A stretch of 53,439 nt of DNA, taken from NCBI RefSeq assembly GCF_035938995.1, contig NZ_DASZGI010000020.1:1-53439 (forward strand), in the 5' to 3' direction. The notes under the pieces are model-generated. The model did not search any database. It was not told where the DNA came from and worked only from the letters and a program-made list of their open reading frames with translations. Source of the stretch: DASZGI01 sp035938995. Lineage in GTDB: Bacteria > Actinomycetota > Actinomycetes > Streptomycetales > Catenulisporaceae. The translations under genes were made by a program, and so were the position numbers. This document shows positions 44,539 to 53,155 of this stretch, piece by piece (position 1 is the first letter of the stretch; the number at the start of each line of letters is the position of its first letter).

Positions 44539-46250
44539 GTCCTGGCCCCTTGCCTGTCCCTCGTCGATCCGCCGCTTGTCGATTCGCCCCAGGACCGGCG
44601 GCCGTCCGAGGGACCCTGTCCGCTGCGGGAAGAGCCGTCCGAGGACGCGCCCCATGTCGGCGCGTCGGAATCGTCCGCCGCCGCGCCGCCTGACCCACTG
44701 GGGAACCTAAGAGTGAAGACGGCTCCGCCTTCGGGGCGGTTCCGGGCTGACAACTCGCCGCCGTGCATCCGGGCGTTCTCGAACGCGATCGACAGGCCCA
44801 AGCCGCTGCCTTCGGACCGGCCGCGCGCCTTATCCGCCTTGTAGAACCGGTCGAAGATGTGCGGCAACGCCTCGGCCGGGATGCCCGGTCCGGAGTCCGC
44901 GACCTGCACAACGACGTATTCGCCCTGGTCGTAGAGCTGCAGCGCGACCGGCTCACCGCCGTGCTTAAGCGCGTTGCCGACGAGGTTCGCCACCACCACG
45001 TCGATGCGGCGCGCGTCCACCCGCGCAGGCACCAGCGGCGGCGCGGTCACCATGACCTTGCTGGTCCAGCCGCGGGTCGCCAGCGTCGCCTCGATCAGTT
45101 CGGCGAGGTTGATGTCCTCGACCCGCATCGCCGCGGTTCCCGCGTCGAACCGGGAGATCTCCATCAGGTCCTCGACCAGCCGGGCCAGCCGCTTGGTCTC
45201 GTTGGCGATCAGGTGCGCGGCCGAGATGGTGGTCGGGTCGGCGCTCTCCACGTCCTCCAACACCTCGGTGACCGCCGTCATCGCGGTCAGCGGAGTACGC
45301 AGCTCGTGGGAGACGTCGGCGACGAACCGGCGGGAGGCCGCGTCCATGGCGCGCAGCTCGTCCATCGACCGGGCCAGCGCCGCGGCCGTCTCGTTGAAGG
45401 TGTGCGAGACGTCGGCGATCTCGTCGGTGCCCTTGACCTCGAGCCGCACGTCCAGGTCGCCCTGGCCGAGCATCCGCGCGGCGTGGCCGAGGCGGCGGAT
45501 CGGCACCAGGACGTTGCGGGTGGCCAGGAACGCCACGCCGGCCGCGCCGACCAGCGCCAGGCCGCCGGAGACCGAGCCGATGGTGATCAGCTCGGTCAGG
45601 ATGTTCTGCTCGTCGTCCAGCGGGGTGAACAGGAACATCTGGGGCCCGCCGGACTGGAGCGTGGTGCCGGTGAGTTCGTAGGGCACGCCGCGCACGATCA
45701 CCCGCTGCTGGGCCAGCTCCGTCTTCGCGGCGTCCATGAACGAGGGCGGGATGTCCTGGATGCCGATATCCGAGTTGCTCTGCGCCGATCCGCGCGGGGT
45801 GACCAGCACGAAGTAGCCCCCGCGCTTGGCCAGCTGGGAGGCGATCTGCGCGTCCTGGGGCCCGGAGGTGGACTGGATCAGCTGCTGGCCGGCGAGCTGC
45901 ACCGCGTCGGTCAGCTCGGTGGCCGCCCCGCTGGCGACCCGGTTCAGCAGGCTGTCGCGCAGCAGGAAGTACGAGGAGCCGGTGATGATCGCCGCGGTGA
46001 TCAGGGCGACCGCGGCGAAGCCGATGAACAGCCGGGTGCGCATCCCGGACAGCCGGAAACGCCTGCGATGCAGCCCGCCTCGGCGTCGGCGCATCGGACC
46101 CGGCCGCTCGGGCTCACTCCCAGGGGCGGAGCGGCTCGGCCAGGCCGCGTCCCGCAGGACGGGCAGACCCGCCGTCGTCGAGGCCGACAGGGCGGGCGCC
46201 GGACGCCACGACTCCCCTTCCGCGCCGGGTTCCGGTGCTATGCGGGTCAC
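44535..46250 (-). CDS. afsQ2: Sensor histidine kinase (AfsQ2-like)
   Basis: A 571-residue membrane kinase. A 70-residue basic N-terminus, helix 1 (about 73-98), an extracytoplasmic sensor of about 125 residues, helix 2 (about 223-246), HAMP, the phosphorylated His315 in DVSHELRTP, and an ATPase domain with NLVGNALKHG, DSGPGIP and GSGLGLSIA. The C-terminal 55 residues are Ser/Gly-rich. GTG start 7 bases after the regulator. Name inferred from gene order (lipoprotein, kinase, regulator, divergent sigma factor). Confidence 0.88.
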   Translation of the reverse strand: MTRIAPEPGAEGESWRPAPALSASTTAGLPVLRDAAWPSRSAPGSEPERPGPMRRRRGGLHRRRFRLSGMRTRLFIGFAAVALITAAIITGSSYFLLRDSLLNRVASGAATELTDAVQLAGQQLIQSTSGPQDAQIASQLAKRGGYFVLVTPRGSAQSNSDIGIQDIPPSFMDAAKTELAQQRVIVRGVPYELTGTTLQSGGPQMFLFTPLDDEQNILTELITIGSVSGGLALVGAAGVAFLATRNVLVPIRRLGHAARMLGQGDLDVRLEVKGTDEIADVSHTFNETAAALARSMDELRAMDAASRRFVADVSHELRTPLTAMTAVTEVLEDVESADPTTISAAHLIANETKRLARLVEDLMEISRFDAGTAAMRVEDINLAELIEATLATRGWTSKVMVTAPPLVPARVDARRIDVVVANLVGNALKHGGEPVALQLYDQGEYVVVQVADSGPGIPAEALPHIFDRFYKADKARGRSEGSGLGLSIAFENARMHGGELSARNRPEGGAVFTLRFPSGSGGAAADDSDAPTWGASSDGSSRSGQGPSDGRRSWGESTSGGSTRDRQGART

Positions 46251-46257
46251 TGCGGGC

Positions 46258-46944
46258 TCACCTCGGGGGGTCCAGCCGGTACCCGATGCCGCGCACCGTT
46301 CGTATGAGCCGCGGATCCGACGGCACGACCTCGACCTTCGCCCGCAGCCGCTGGACGCAGGCGTCCACCAGGCGCGAGTCGCCGAGGTAGTCGTGATCCC
46401 AGACCAGGCGCAGCAGCTGCTGCCGGGAGAGCGCCTGGCCGGGCCGGCGGGACAGCTCGACCAGCAGCTTGAGCTCGGTCGGGGTCAGCGAGATCGGCAG
46501 GCCGGCGCGGGTGACGGTCATCGCGGCCCGGTCCACGACCAGGTCCCCGAAGACGGCGGTGTCCCCGGCCTCGGGCGCGCTGTTGCCGTGGCGGCGCAGC
46601 ACCGCCCGGATGCGGGCGTCGAGCACCCGCGGCTGGACCGGTTTGACCACATAGTCGTCGGCGCCGGACTCCAGGCCGACCACCACGTCGATGTCGTCGC
46701 TGCGCGCGGTCAGCAGGATGATCGGCACCTGGTCGGTGCGGCGGATCCGGCGGCAGATCTCGAAGCCGTCGATCCCGGGGAGCATCACGTCGAGCACGAC
46801 AAGCTCCGGGCGCTGCGTCTGCCAGAGTTCCAGGGCCTGCTCGCCGGTGGCTGCCGTCGTGACCTGGTGGCCCTGCCGGGTCAGGGCGAGCTCGATCGCC
46901 ATACGGATCGACGGGTCGTCTTCGACGAGGAGGAGGCTCGGCAC
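46258..46944 (-). CDS. afsQ1: OmpR-family response regulator (AfsQ1-like)
   Basis: A 228-residue regulator: receiver domain with phosphorylation site Asp52 (VVLDVMLPGIDG) and acidic pocket EDD near residue 8, then a winged-helix DNA-binding domain (TPTELKLLVELSRRPGQ, VDACVQRLRAKVE, IRTVRGIGYRL). In S. coelicolor AfsQ1 controls antibiotic and nitrogen genes through GTnAC-n6-GTnAC sites. GTG start without a ribosome site; AAGAAT lies 6 bases upstream, so probably leaderless. Confidence 0.9.
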   Translation of the reverse strand: MPSLLLVEDDPSIRMAIELALTRQGHQVTTAATGEQALELWQTQRPELVVLDVMLPGIDGFEICRRIRRTDQVPIILLTARSDDIDVVVGLESGADDYVVKPVQPRVLDARIRAVLRRHGNSAPEAGDTAVFGDLVVDRAAMTVTRAGLPISLTPTELKLLVELSRRPGQALSRQQLLRLVWDHDYLGDSRLVDACVQRLRAKVEVVPSDPRLIRTVRGIGYRLDPPR

Positions 46945-46950
46945 CTACCC

Positions 46951-46956
46951 ATTCTT
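46951..46956 (-). promoter_or_regulatory. -10 box of leaderless afsQ1
   Basis: AAGAAT on the minus strand stands 6 bases before the GTG start. Confidence 0.45.
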
Positions 46957-47038
46957 ACCGAAGACATGCCTGACAGGGCGAGACGGGGCCAGGATTTAGC
47001 CTACCTTCACGGGAATCATGACGCCGTGTGATTAGAAG

Positions 47039-47054
47039 ATGACCGATCCGTGAC
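47039..47054 (+). promoter_or_regulatory. Candidate AfsQ1 box between afsQ1 and the sigma gene
   Basis: ATGAC-cgatcc-GTGAC differs by one base from the AfsQ1 consensus GTnAC-n6-GTnAC. It is framed by an 8-bp inverted repeat GTGTGATT (47026-47033) and AATCACAC (47069-47076). Confidence 0.5.
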
Positions 47055-47165
47055 AACTCACCGGTGAAAATCACACAGCGTCGCCGTAGTCCGTGCAGCG
47101 CGTCGTCGTCCGGACCGCTGTTCCAAAGCTGTGACGCGGGCCGGACCGGACGATGAAGTGCGGGG

Positions 47166-47807
47166 GTGAAGCTGGTGCACATGAGCTTCCTGACTCTTGC
47201 ACCACCTCCGACCCCCGCTGAGAACCTTGACGCGGATGCGGAGCTGAACGGTTCCCGCAAGCCGGCCCACGGTCCGGGCGCCCCCGCGGACTTCGCCGCG
47301 TACGTGGCCGAGCGCCGCTCCGCCCTGCTGCGCACCGCGCACCAGGTGGCCGGCGACCGCACCGAGGCCGAGGACCTCCTCCAGGAGGGCCTGCTCAAGA
47401 CGTACCAGGCCTGGCACCGCATCGAGGACAAGGCGGTCGTCGGGTCCTACCTGCGCCGCACCATGACCAACCACCAGATCTCGCAGTGGCGCAAGCGCCG
47501 GGTCGAGGAGTACCCGACCGACGAGCTGCCCGAGCGCGGCTACGACGGCGAGTCGATGACGCAGGTCGAGATGCGCGTCGCGGTGGCACGCGCGTTGATG
47601 CGGCTGTCCGCGCGAGACCGCGAGGCGCTGTCGCTGCGCTACTACGGTTCGTACACGGACACCGAGATCGCGGAGCGGATGGGCGTCTCGGTCGGAACGG
47701 TCAAGTCCGCGCTGTGGCGGGCGCTGCGCAAGCTGCGCGACGATCCGGCGCTGCGGCCCCTCGCCGTCTATGTGTCGTCTAACAGCGAGTGGTCCGCCGC
47801 CGCCTAG
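47166..47807 (+). CDS. SigE-family RNA polymerase sigma factor (SigQ position)
   Basis: A 213-residue ECF-type sigma factor. Region 2 is AEDLLQEGLLKTYQAWHRI and LRRTMTNHQISQWRKRR; region 4 is LSLRYYGSYTDTEIAERMG and SVGTVKSALWRALRKLR. No anti-sigma gene is adjacent. It is divergent from afsQ1, the place of sigQ in S. coelicolor. The start is unsure: GTG 47166 or ATG 47181. Promoter candidates are TAGCCT (46997) and TACCTT (47002). Confidence 0.9.
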   Translation: MKLVHMSFLTLAPPPTPAENLDADAELNGSRKPAHGPGAPADFAAYVAERRSALLRTAHQVAGDRTEAEDLLQEGLLKTYQAWHRIEDKAVVGSYLRRTMTNHQISQWRKRRVEEYPTDELPERGYDGESMTQVEMRVAVARALMRLSARDREALSLRYYGSYTDTEIAERMGVSVGTVKSALWRALRKLRDDPALRPLAVYVSSNSEWSAAA

Positions 47808-47960
47808 TCGGGCCGCGGGCGGTCGTCGAACGTTTGTTGACCAGTCGTCAAGACACTGCCGCGGTTTTCCCGGGCCGCGGCCCCTTCAGTGACGCTCGGT
47901 CATGTGGGATTCTTGCGCGGAACAGAACGAAAACCGGAACCGGGAGTGTGTCGCGCTGTC

Positions 47961-48884
47961 ATGTCTGACACGTTGAAGAAGCTGCGGGAGCCGGCGGCGC
48001 TTGCCGCCGTCGCGTACGGAGGGCTGGTGCTGCTCTCCGCCGTGATCAATCTGCTAGTCCCGCCGTCGTACAACGGGGCGGCGCAGTCCTTCGCATCCCG
48101 CGCCTACGACCAGGCACCGGTGTTTCTGAACTTCAGTGTGGCGCTGGCCATCGGGATCGCGGTGTACCTGGCGAACGAGGTCGAGCCTGCACTGGGCCGC
48201 GCGAAGCTGGTGACGCTCGCCGCCCTCATCGAGGGCGGCGTGGCGGCGGTGTTCGGCGTGGTGACCGCGCTGGCACTGTTCGGCGCGGACGGCCCGCCCG
48301 GACAGACCAAGCTGGCCCAGTTCTTCATCGCCCTGGGCGGCGCCGCGGTGGTCGCGGTCGCGGCGTGGTACGCGTGGCTGAGCTGGCAGCGGCACGCGGT
48401 GCCGAAGGCGCAGCCGGTCGCCCCCGGTGCGGGCGCGGCCTGGCCGGGCGCGAGCGGCTACCCGCAGCAGCCGAGCCCCCCGCCCGGCGGGTTCGGGTGG
48501 ACGCCGCAGCAGCAGCCCCCGTACGGCGCGCAGCAGCCGGGAGCGGGAGCGGGAATGCCCGGTCAGCCCCAGCAGCCGCCGCCTGGCTCGCCGACGCCGT
48601 TCGGCTCCGACCGCACGCAGTTGCTGCCGCCGGTACAGCAGGGCGGGGCGCAGCCGGGGCACGGTATGCAGGGAATGCCAGGTGCGCAGACCCAGGCGCA
48701 GCCCGCGCTGCCCCCGACGATGCAGGGATACGCGCCGCAGCCGCAGCCGTGGTCGCCTGGAGTCACCGGGCAGCAGTTTCCCCAGCAGCCGCAACAGCAG
48801 CAGCCGCAACAGCAGCAGCCGCAGCCCGAGCAGGACCAGCCGCCCGGCGGCGGCTTCCCGATCGGCGACTGGCGCTCGGAGTAG
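47961..48884 (+). CDS. Membrane protein with Pro/Gln-rich C-terminus
   Basis: A 307-residue protein of unknown function. About four membrane helices occupy residues 13-150 (LAAVAYGGLVLLSAVINLLV, FLNFSVALAIGIAVYLA, LAALIEGGVAAVFGVVTALALF, FFIALGGAAVVAVAAWYAWL), followed by 150 disordered residues rich in Pro, Gln and Gly, ending in poly-Gln-type QQPQQQQ runs. It sits between the sigma gene and the secreted-protein gene. Tails of this kind recur in three other membrane proteins in the window. Confidence 0.75.
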   Translation: MSDTLKKLREPAALAAVAYGGLVLLSAVINLLVPPSYNGAAQSFASRAYDQAPVFLNFSVALAIGIAVYLANEVEPALGRAKLVTLAALIEGGVAAVFGVVTALALFGADGPPGQTKLAQFFIALGGAAVVAVAAWYAWLSWQRHAVPKAQPVAPGAGAAWPGASGYPQQPSPPPGGFGWTPQQQPPYGAQQPGAGAGMPGQPQQPPPGSPTPFGSDRTQLLPPVQQGGAQPGHGMQGMPGAQTQAQPALPPTMQGYAPQPQPWSPGVTGQQFPQQPQQQQPQQQQPQPEQDQPPGGGFPIGDWRSE

Positions 48885-49000
48885 GAGAAGACAGGAGCCG
48901 CTGCCGCCCGCGAAGCTGACGCGGCGACAAGCCGCCGCACAGACTGCGCAGCGACGGGCACCCGCTGACGAGTACCCGCTCGCACAATTGCTCCGCAGGA

Positions 49001-49026
49001 GTGACAGCGACGTGACTGTCCGTGAC
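49001..49026 (+). promoter_or_regulatory. Triple GTGAC direct repeat, candidate AfsQ1 site
   Basis: GTGAC occurs at 49001, 49012 and 49022. The first two give GTGAC-agcgac-GTGAC, a perfect match to GTnAC-n6-GTnAC; the third is one base closer. Spacings of 11 and 10 bases put all three on one helix face, as OmpR-type regulators require. It is about 80-100 bases before the secreted-protein gene; CACAAT (48983-48988) just upstream could be a -10 box. Confidence 0.6.
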
Positions 49027-49028
49027 TT

Positions 49029-49070
49029 CGGACCGGTCCCCGGGGTTTGCCCGGGGACCGGTCCGTTTTC
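49029..49070 (+). terminator. Strong intrinsic terminator in the leader of the secreted-protein gene
   Basis: A perfect 16-bp stem (49029-49044 with 49050-49065), loop GTTTG, then TTTT. It lies 145 bases after the upstream gene but only 34 bases before the next ATG, directly after the GTGAC repeats. Confidence 0.85.
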
Positions 49071-49103
49071 GGACGTCGTTTCGCGAAGAGCGTGGGTGGA
49101 TTC

Positions 49104-49934
49104 ATGCGTCAGGCTACGAGGATCAACCGAGCGGCGGCCGCCGAGGAGGGCGCCGAATCCCGGTCCGGGGCGCGGCGGGCGATCGCGCTGGGGATGCTCG
49201 GTGCCGGCGCGCTGGTCGGCATGGCAGCTCCGGCCGCGACCGCCGCGACCACGAACATGGGTGCTGCAACCACGACCGCGGATGCCGGGTCTACCGTCGC
49301 GACGACGGAATCCCAGACCGGCACCGCTGCCGTGGGCACGGGGTCTGCCGCCACGCCGACGGGGATGGAAGCCGCTATTCCGGCGACGAGCGTGGGGTCT
49401 GCCGCCACGGCGACGGATGCCGGGTCTGCTGCAGCGTCCGCAAGCGCGAAGTCCGTCACAGCCGCTACGGGCGCGGGGACGGACGCTGCCCAGTCGCCCG
49501 CGAACGAGTCCGAAGCGGCAGCTGGGACCGCCCCCGCCGCGTCCACGAGAACCATCGCGCAGACCCGCACCGCGAACTGGTCGCGCCTCGGACAGATCAA
49601 GCTGTATCCGCTCGCAGGCACCTCCGTCGACCCGCTGTCGAACGTCGTCGGCACTAACCTCAGTGGGCTGCCGCTCTCCACTGCGCCCGTCAACGCGGTC
49701 TTCTCGGACGGCCTCCCGCTCCGGGATCTCCCGGTCATCGGAGCCGTATTGGCTGCCCCGGCCTCCGCGTCTTCCGCTTCCGGTATCGCCGACTCTGGTG
49801 CTGATGCCGCATCTGCGTCGGCTCCCGGCGCTGCCGCTGACGTCGCAGCTGCGCCGACCCCCGGCCCTGCTGACGGTGCGCCCGCCGCCGCCCCTGCCGG
49901 CTCCGGCTCCGGCTCCGGCGCCGCAGCCGAATAG
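49104..49934 (+). CDS. Secreted Ala/Thr-rich protein of unknown function
   Basis: A 276-residue protein. A signal peptide (RRAIALGMLGAGALVGMA, cleavage near APAATAA) precedes an Ala/Thr/Ser/Gly low-complexity stretch, then the only conserved-looking core, NWSRLGQIKLYPLAGTSVDP and NVVGTNLSGLPLSTAPVNAV up to LPVIGAVL, which resembles actinomycete secreted proteins of unknown function. The C-terminus is Ala/Pro/Gly/Ser-rich. GGTGGA precedes ATG 49104. Candidate AfsQ1 target. Confidence 0.72.
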   Translation: MRQATRINRAAAAEEGAESRSGARRAIALGMLGAGALVGMAAPAATAATTNMGAATTTADAGSTVATTESQTGTAAVGTGSAATPTGMEAAIPATSVGSAATATDAGSAAASASAKSVTAATGAGTDAAQSPANESEAAAGTAPAASTRTIAQTRTANWSRLGQIKLYPLAGTSVDPLSNVVGTNLSGLPLSTAPVNAVFSDGLPLRDLPVIGAVLAAPASASSASGIADSGADAASASAPGAAADVAAAPTPGPADGAPAAAPAGSGSGSGAAAE

Positions 49935-49993
49935 CGACCGCCCTCTCTACCGATCTCCGCCCCCTATCCCACCTCCCGTCCTTCGCCCGCCTG

Positions 49994-49999
49994 TACATT
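49994..49999 (+). promoter_or_regulatory. Extended -10 box before the glycosyltransferase upstream ORF
   Basis: TACATT in TGTACATT fits TAnnnT with an extended TG element, 7 bases before the ATG at 50007. Confidence 0.6.
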
Positions 50000-50006
50000 C
50001 CGACGC

Positions 50007-50045
50007 ATGGCGATTGCGGCGACTGCGAGATTGCGGCCACGGTGA
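50007..50045 (+). CDS. Leaderless 12-codon upstream ORF
   Basis: ATG seven bases after a -10 box opens a frame encoding MAIAATARLRPR. Its TGA (50043-50045) overlaps the GTG (50042-50044) of the membrane glycosyltransferase gene, which has no ribosome site of its own. The best reading is a translational-coupling leader; no function for the peptide is suggested. Confidence 0.5.
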   Translation: MAIAATARLRPR

Positions 50046-52000
50046 GCGGCGTGATTTCACGATCGCGCCTGCTCGCTCGTGGCCGCGATCTCATGTCCCG
50101 CATGTCTGCTGGCACGTCCGGCGGTGCGCCTGCGCCCGGCCGTCCGCCTGACGACGCATCCGCCCCCACCTCTACCCGCGCGCCCGCGTCCGGCCCTCTG
50201 CCCGGCGACTCATCCGCCCCCACCTCCGCCTCCACCCGCGCGCCTGCGCCTGGCGGCGCGTCTTCCTCCCGCGCGCCTGCTGGCACGTCCGGCGGTGTGC
50301 CCGCGTCCGGCCGTCCGTCCGACGACTCATCCACCCCCACGCCCACCCGCACCCCCACGCCTGCGTCCGCTGGCGCGTCCGCATCCCGCGCGCGGGGGCG
50401 CCTCGTGGCGCTCATCGCCATCTGTGCCGCGTTGCCGTTCGCGCTCACCGCGATCGTCGTCCTCGCACGCCCAGATACGTTCGTGCTGCGCGGCGACTCG
50501 GCCGTCATCGAGCTCGCCGTCCGAAACGCCGCCGAGTTCGCCCAGCAGCTCGGGCCGTACTCCCGCTTCGGCTGGACCCACCCGGGTCCGCTTTGGTTCT
50601 ACGCACTCGTGCCGATCTATGTCCTCGGCGGCGAGACTGCGGCCTCGCTCCTCGCCTCCGTCGAATTCCTGAATGCGGTCTTCTGCGTGCTGATCGTGCT
50701 CGCTGCCGCGCGTCGACGCGTTGGGTCGGCGATCGGCGCCGCCGCTGCGGTGCTCATCTTCACGCTTGCCGCGCCGAATGCTGTGTTTGCGGAGATCTGG
50801 AATCCGTACGCGACCGTGCTTCCCGCGCTTCTCTTTCTCGTCCTCATTGCCAGAGCAGCGGACGGTTCTGCGCTTTGGCTTCTCGGCGCACTGATCGTCG
50901 GGTCGTTCCTGGTGCAGACGCATCTGGGGACCGCGCTCCCCGTTTTCGCCTGCTTGATCGCTGTCGTGCTGTTCATGGCGATCAGCCGCGCACCAACGAT
51001 CCTCCGCCGTCTCCGCTCGTCTCGGCCTCGTATCCGCCGCTCTCGCGCTCTCGCGGCCTTTGCAGGCACCACGATTCTCTTCGCCGTCTGGATTCCGCCG
51101 CTCCAGGACCAACTGAGCGGGACACGGAACCTCACCACGATCGCCCGATTCCTCAAAGCCATACACAAGACCGGCACCGGTCACACCGCTGCACAGGGAT
51201 TTGCCCTCATCGAGCGGCTAGCGATCCCGCCTTCGTGGTCGATCGACATGGTGTCCGTTCTCACGCCGCATTCTGTCTCGGCTGCGGTCGTATGCGGACT
51301 GTGCGGCGTCGTCCTCGTCAACGTCGCGATTGCCGTCGTCGCCTGGCGCTGCGCCGCACATGTGGCCACATACATCGCCGCTCTTGCCGTCCTCCTTGTG
51401 CCGCTTGGCATCGCGGCCGTCGTGCAGATCGACGGCAATCTTCACAACTACCTCATCGCGTGGTTCCTGGCCGCGCCTGCGGCGACTGTGCTCGCCGCCT
51501 GCCTGCTCCTCGCCGAGGTTCGATTTCGGACGGCGCCACGCGGCCGCGTTGCCGCGAACGTCGGCTCGGCGCTCGCCGTCGCGCTCGTTCTCCTCACCGG
51601 AACTGCGACAGCCGTGCTCGTGCCGCGCGCGGGGCATTCGGCCGATTGCTGCACTCAAAACGGCATCCTCGCCGCCGACCGATCGCTTCTTGCCGCTACG
51701 GGAACGCCGTCCCACAGCGGCGCGCCGATCGACATCCGATATGACGCCAACGGGGAATGGCCGCTCGCTACCGCGCTCGCCGCGTCGTTGGCCGAGCACG
51801 GCTGGAGTCCTCACCTTCCAGCCGCGGTGGCGGGGACGTTCAAGCTCCCCGCCACCGATGATGATCCGACCGCGCCCACAGTATGGATCCAGACCGGTAC
51901 GGAGCAGCCGCCTCGCGGTTACCGAGTCATTGCTCGCGTGCCGGGGGCCGCGATGTGGCAGAGCGGTGACTTCGTCGGCATCGTCGAGCTCCGCCGATGA
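50042..52000 (+). CDS. GT-C-like integral membrane glycosyltransferase
   Basis: A 652-residue protein. Residues 1-118 are disordered Pro/Thr/Ser/Ala repeats; the rest has ten or more membrane helices. After helix 1 comes an acidic loop VLRGDSAVIELAVRNA, then HPGPLWFY, a layout of GT-C transferases that use lipid-linked sugars. A soluble extracytoplasmic domain of about 110 residues ends the protein. Donor and acceptor are unknown. The gene uses more T-ending codons (cgt, tct, gct) than its neighbours, a possible sign of transfer. GTG start overlaps the upstream short ORF. Confidence 0.72.
   Translation: MSGVISRSRLLARGRDLMSRMSAGTSGGAPAPGRPPDDASAPTSTRAPASGPLPGDSSAPTSASTRAPAPGGASSSRAPAGTSGGVPASGRPSDDSSTPTPTRTPTPASAGASASRARGRLVALIAICAALPFALTAIVVLARPDTFVLRGDSAVIELAVRNAAEFAQQLGPYSRFGWTHPGPLWFYALVPIYVLGGETAASLLASVEFLNAVFCVLIVLAAARRRVGSAIGAAAAVLIFTLAAPNAVFAEIWNPYATVLPALLFLVLIARAADGSALWLLGALIVGSFLVQTHLGTALPVFACLIAVVLFMAISRAPTILRRLRSSRPRIRRSRALAAFAGTTILFAVWIPPLQDQLSGTRNLTTIARFLKAIHKTGTGHTAAQGFALIERLAIPPSWSIDMVSVLTPHSVSAAVVCGLCGVVLVNVAIAVVAWRCAAHVATYIAALAVLLVPLGIAAVVQIDGNLHNYLIAWFLAAPAATVLAACLLLAEVRFRTAPRGRVAANVGSALAVALVLLTGTATAVLVPRAGHSADCCTQNGILAADRSLLAATGTPSHSGAPIDIRYDANGEWPLATALAASLAEHGWSPHLPAAVAGTFKLPATDDDPTAPTVWIQTGTEQPPRGYRVIARVPGAAMWQSGDFVGIVELRR
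50106..50390 (+). repeat. Internal duplication in the glycosyltransferase N-terminus
   Basis: A block of about 80 bases starting CTGCTGGCACGTCCGGCGGTG at 50106 recurs at 50277, 171 bases (57 codons) on; a shorter related piece lies between. It encodes AGTSGGxPAxGRPxDDxS-type segments. Confidence 0.75.
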
Positions 52001-52036
52001 GACTTCCGTCGGCCTCGCACGTCACTTGTTGGGACG

Positions 52037-53147
52037 TCACACGCCGACCGGGTGCCAGACCGTCTTGATCTCCAGGAAGGACATCATCCGATCCAGACCG
52101 GGATCGGATGACCAGTCCGGGTCGGGGACCGGGCGCCGGATGCGCTTGAGGTTCTGCGCGCCGGCCCGCTCCATCTCGGTGGCCAGGCTCGCGTCGGAGA
52201 CGCCGGTGAGGTCCAGCGCGTCCACGTCGAGGTGCTCGGCTAGCGGCTTGCTCAACTCGGTGACCCGGCCGGTCAGCATGTTGACGACGCCGCCGGGGAG
52301 GTCGGAGGTGGCCAGCACCTCGGCGAGCGTTATCGCTGGCAGGCCCGCCGCTTCCGGAGCCACCAGTACCGCCGTGTTCCCGGAAACGATCACCGGTGCC
52401 AGCACGCTGACGAGGCCCAACAGTGACGGCCGCACCGGGGCGAACACGGCGACCACGCCGGTCGGCTCGGGCGAGGAGACGTTCCAGTACGGACCCGCGA
52501 CCGGATTGACCGTGCCGCGCACCTGGCTGAGCTTGTCGGACCAGCCCGCGTACCAGACCCAGCGGTCGATCGCGGCATCCACCTGCGCTTCGGCGGCCTC
52601 GGCCGGGAGCCCGTCCACCGCGGAGACTTCGGCGACGAACTGGTCGCGGCGCCCCTCCAGCATCTCGGCGATGCGGTAAAGGATCTGGCCGCGGTTGTAC
52701 GCGGTCGCGCCGGACCAGCCGCCGAAGGCCGCGCGGGCCGCCTTCACCGCGTCACGCGCGTCCTTGCGGGAGCCGAGGGCCGCGTTTGCCAGGAATGCTC
52801 CCTGCGCTGAGGTCACCTCGAAGCTCCGTCCGCTCTCCGAGCGCGGGAACGCGCCTCCGATAAAGAGCTTGTAGGTCTTGCGCACGGCGAGTCGAACGGA
52901 GTCTGCGCCCGGCATCCGGTCGGACACGGTGTCAGACGTGGTCTGGGCGGGGGCGACGACGGCAGACGACGACTCGGCTGAGGCCTTATGGGGCACGGCG
53001 TCGGATTGGCTGCCATCGCTGCGCGTGGCCGTGTGGGATGTGGCGTCGGGCGTTTGTTCGGCGACGGCGGTGGCCTTGGGAGCCGAGTTCGCCTTCGCAC
53101 CGGACTTGGGCTTGCTGTCCTTGCCGTTCTTGGCGGACCCGGGAGTG

Positions 53148-53155
<8 letters not shown>
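52037..53155 (-). CDS. Aldehyde dehydrogenase-like protein lacking the catalytic domain
   Basis: A 372-residue protein. A low-complexity N-terminus of about 90 residues precedes an ALDH NAD-binding domain (YKLFIGGAFPRSESGR, GWSGATAYNRGQILYRIAE, GVVAVFAPVRPSLLGLV, VSGNTAVLVAPE). It stops near NLKRIRRP, where active enzymes continue into the ELGGK glutamate and the catalytic Cys, so neither is present. This matches the second, inactive domain of ALDH16-type proteins. ATG overlaps the upstream ALDH gene by 8 bases, so the two probably form one complex. Confidence 0.85.

Noticed and set aside
47837..47851. TTGAC-cagtc-GTCAA inverted repeat before the 47961 membrane protein gene
   Set aside because: Arms are only 5 bp and no promoter element lies at a sensible distance, so it is too weak to call an operator.
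49012..49104. GTG at 49012 with AGGAG upstream as start of a leader peptide
   Set aside because: The frame runs on without a stop to 50151, out of frame with the secreted protein and full of Arg and Pro, so it is not a short leader. The GTG is better explained as part of the GTGAC repeats.
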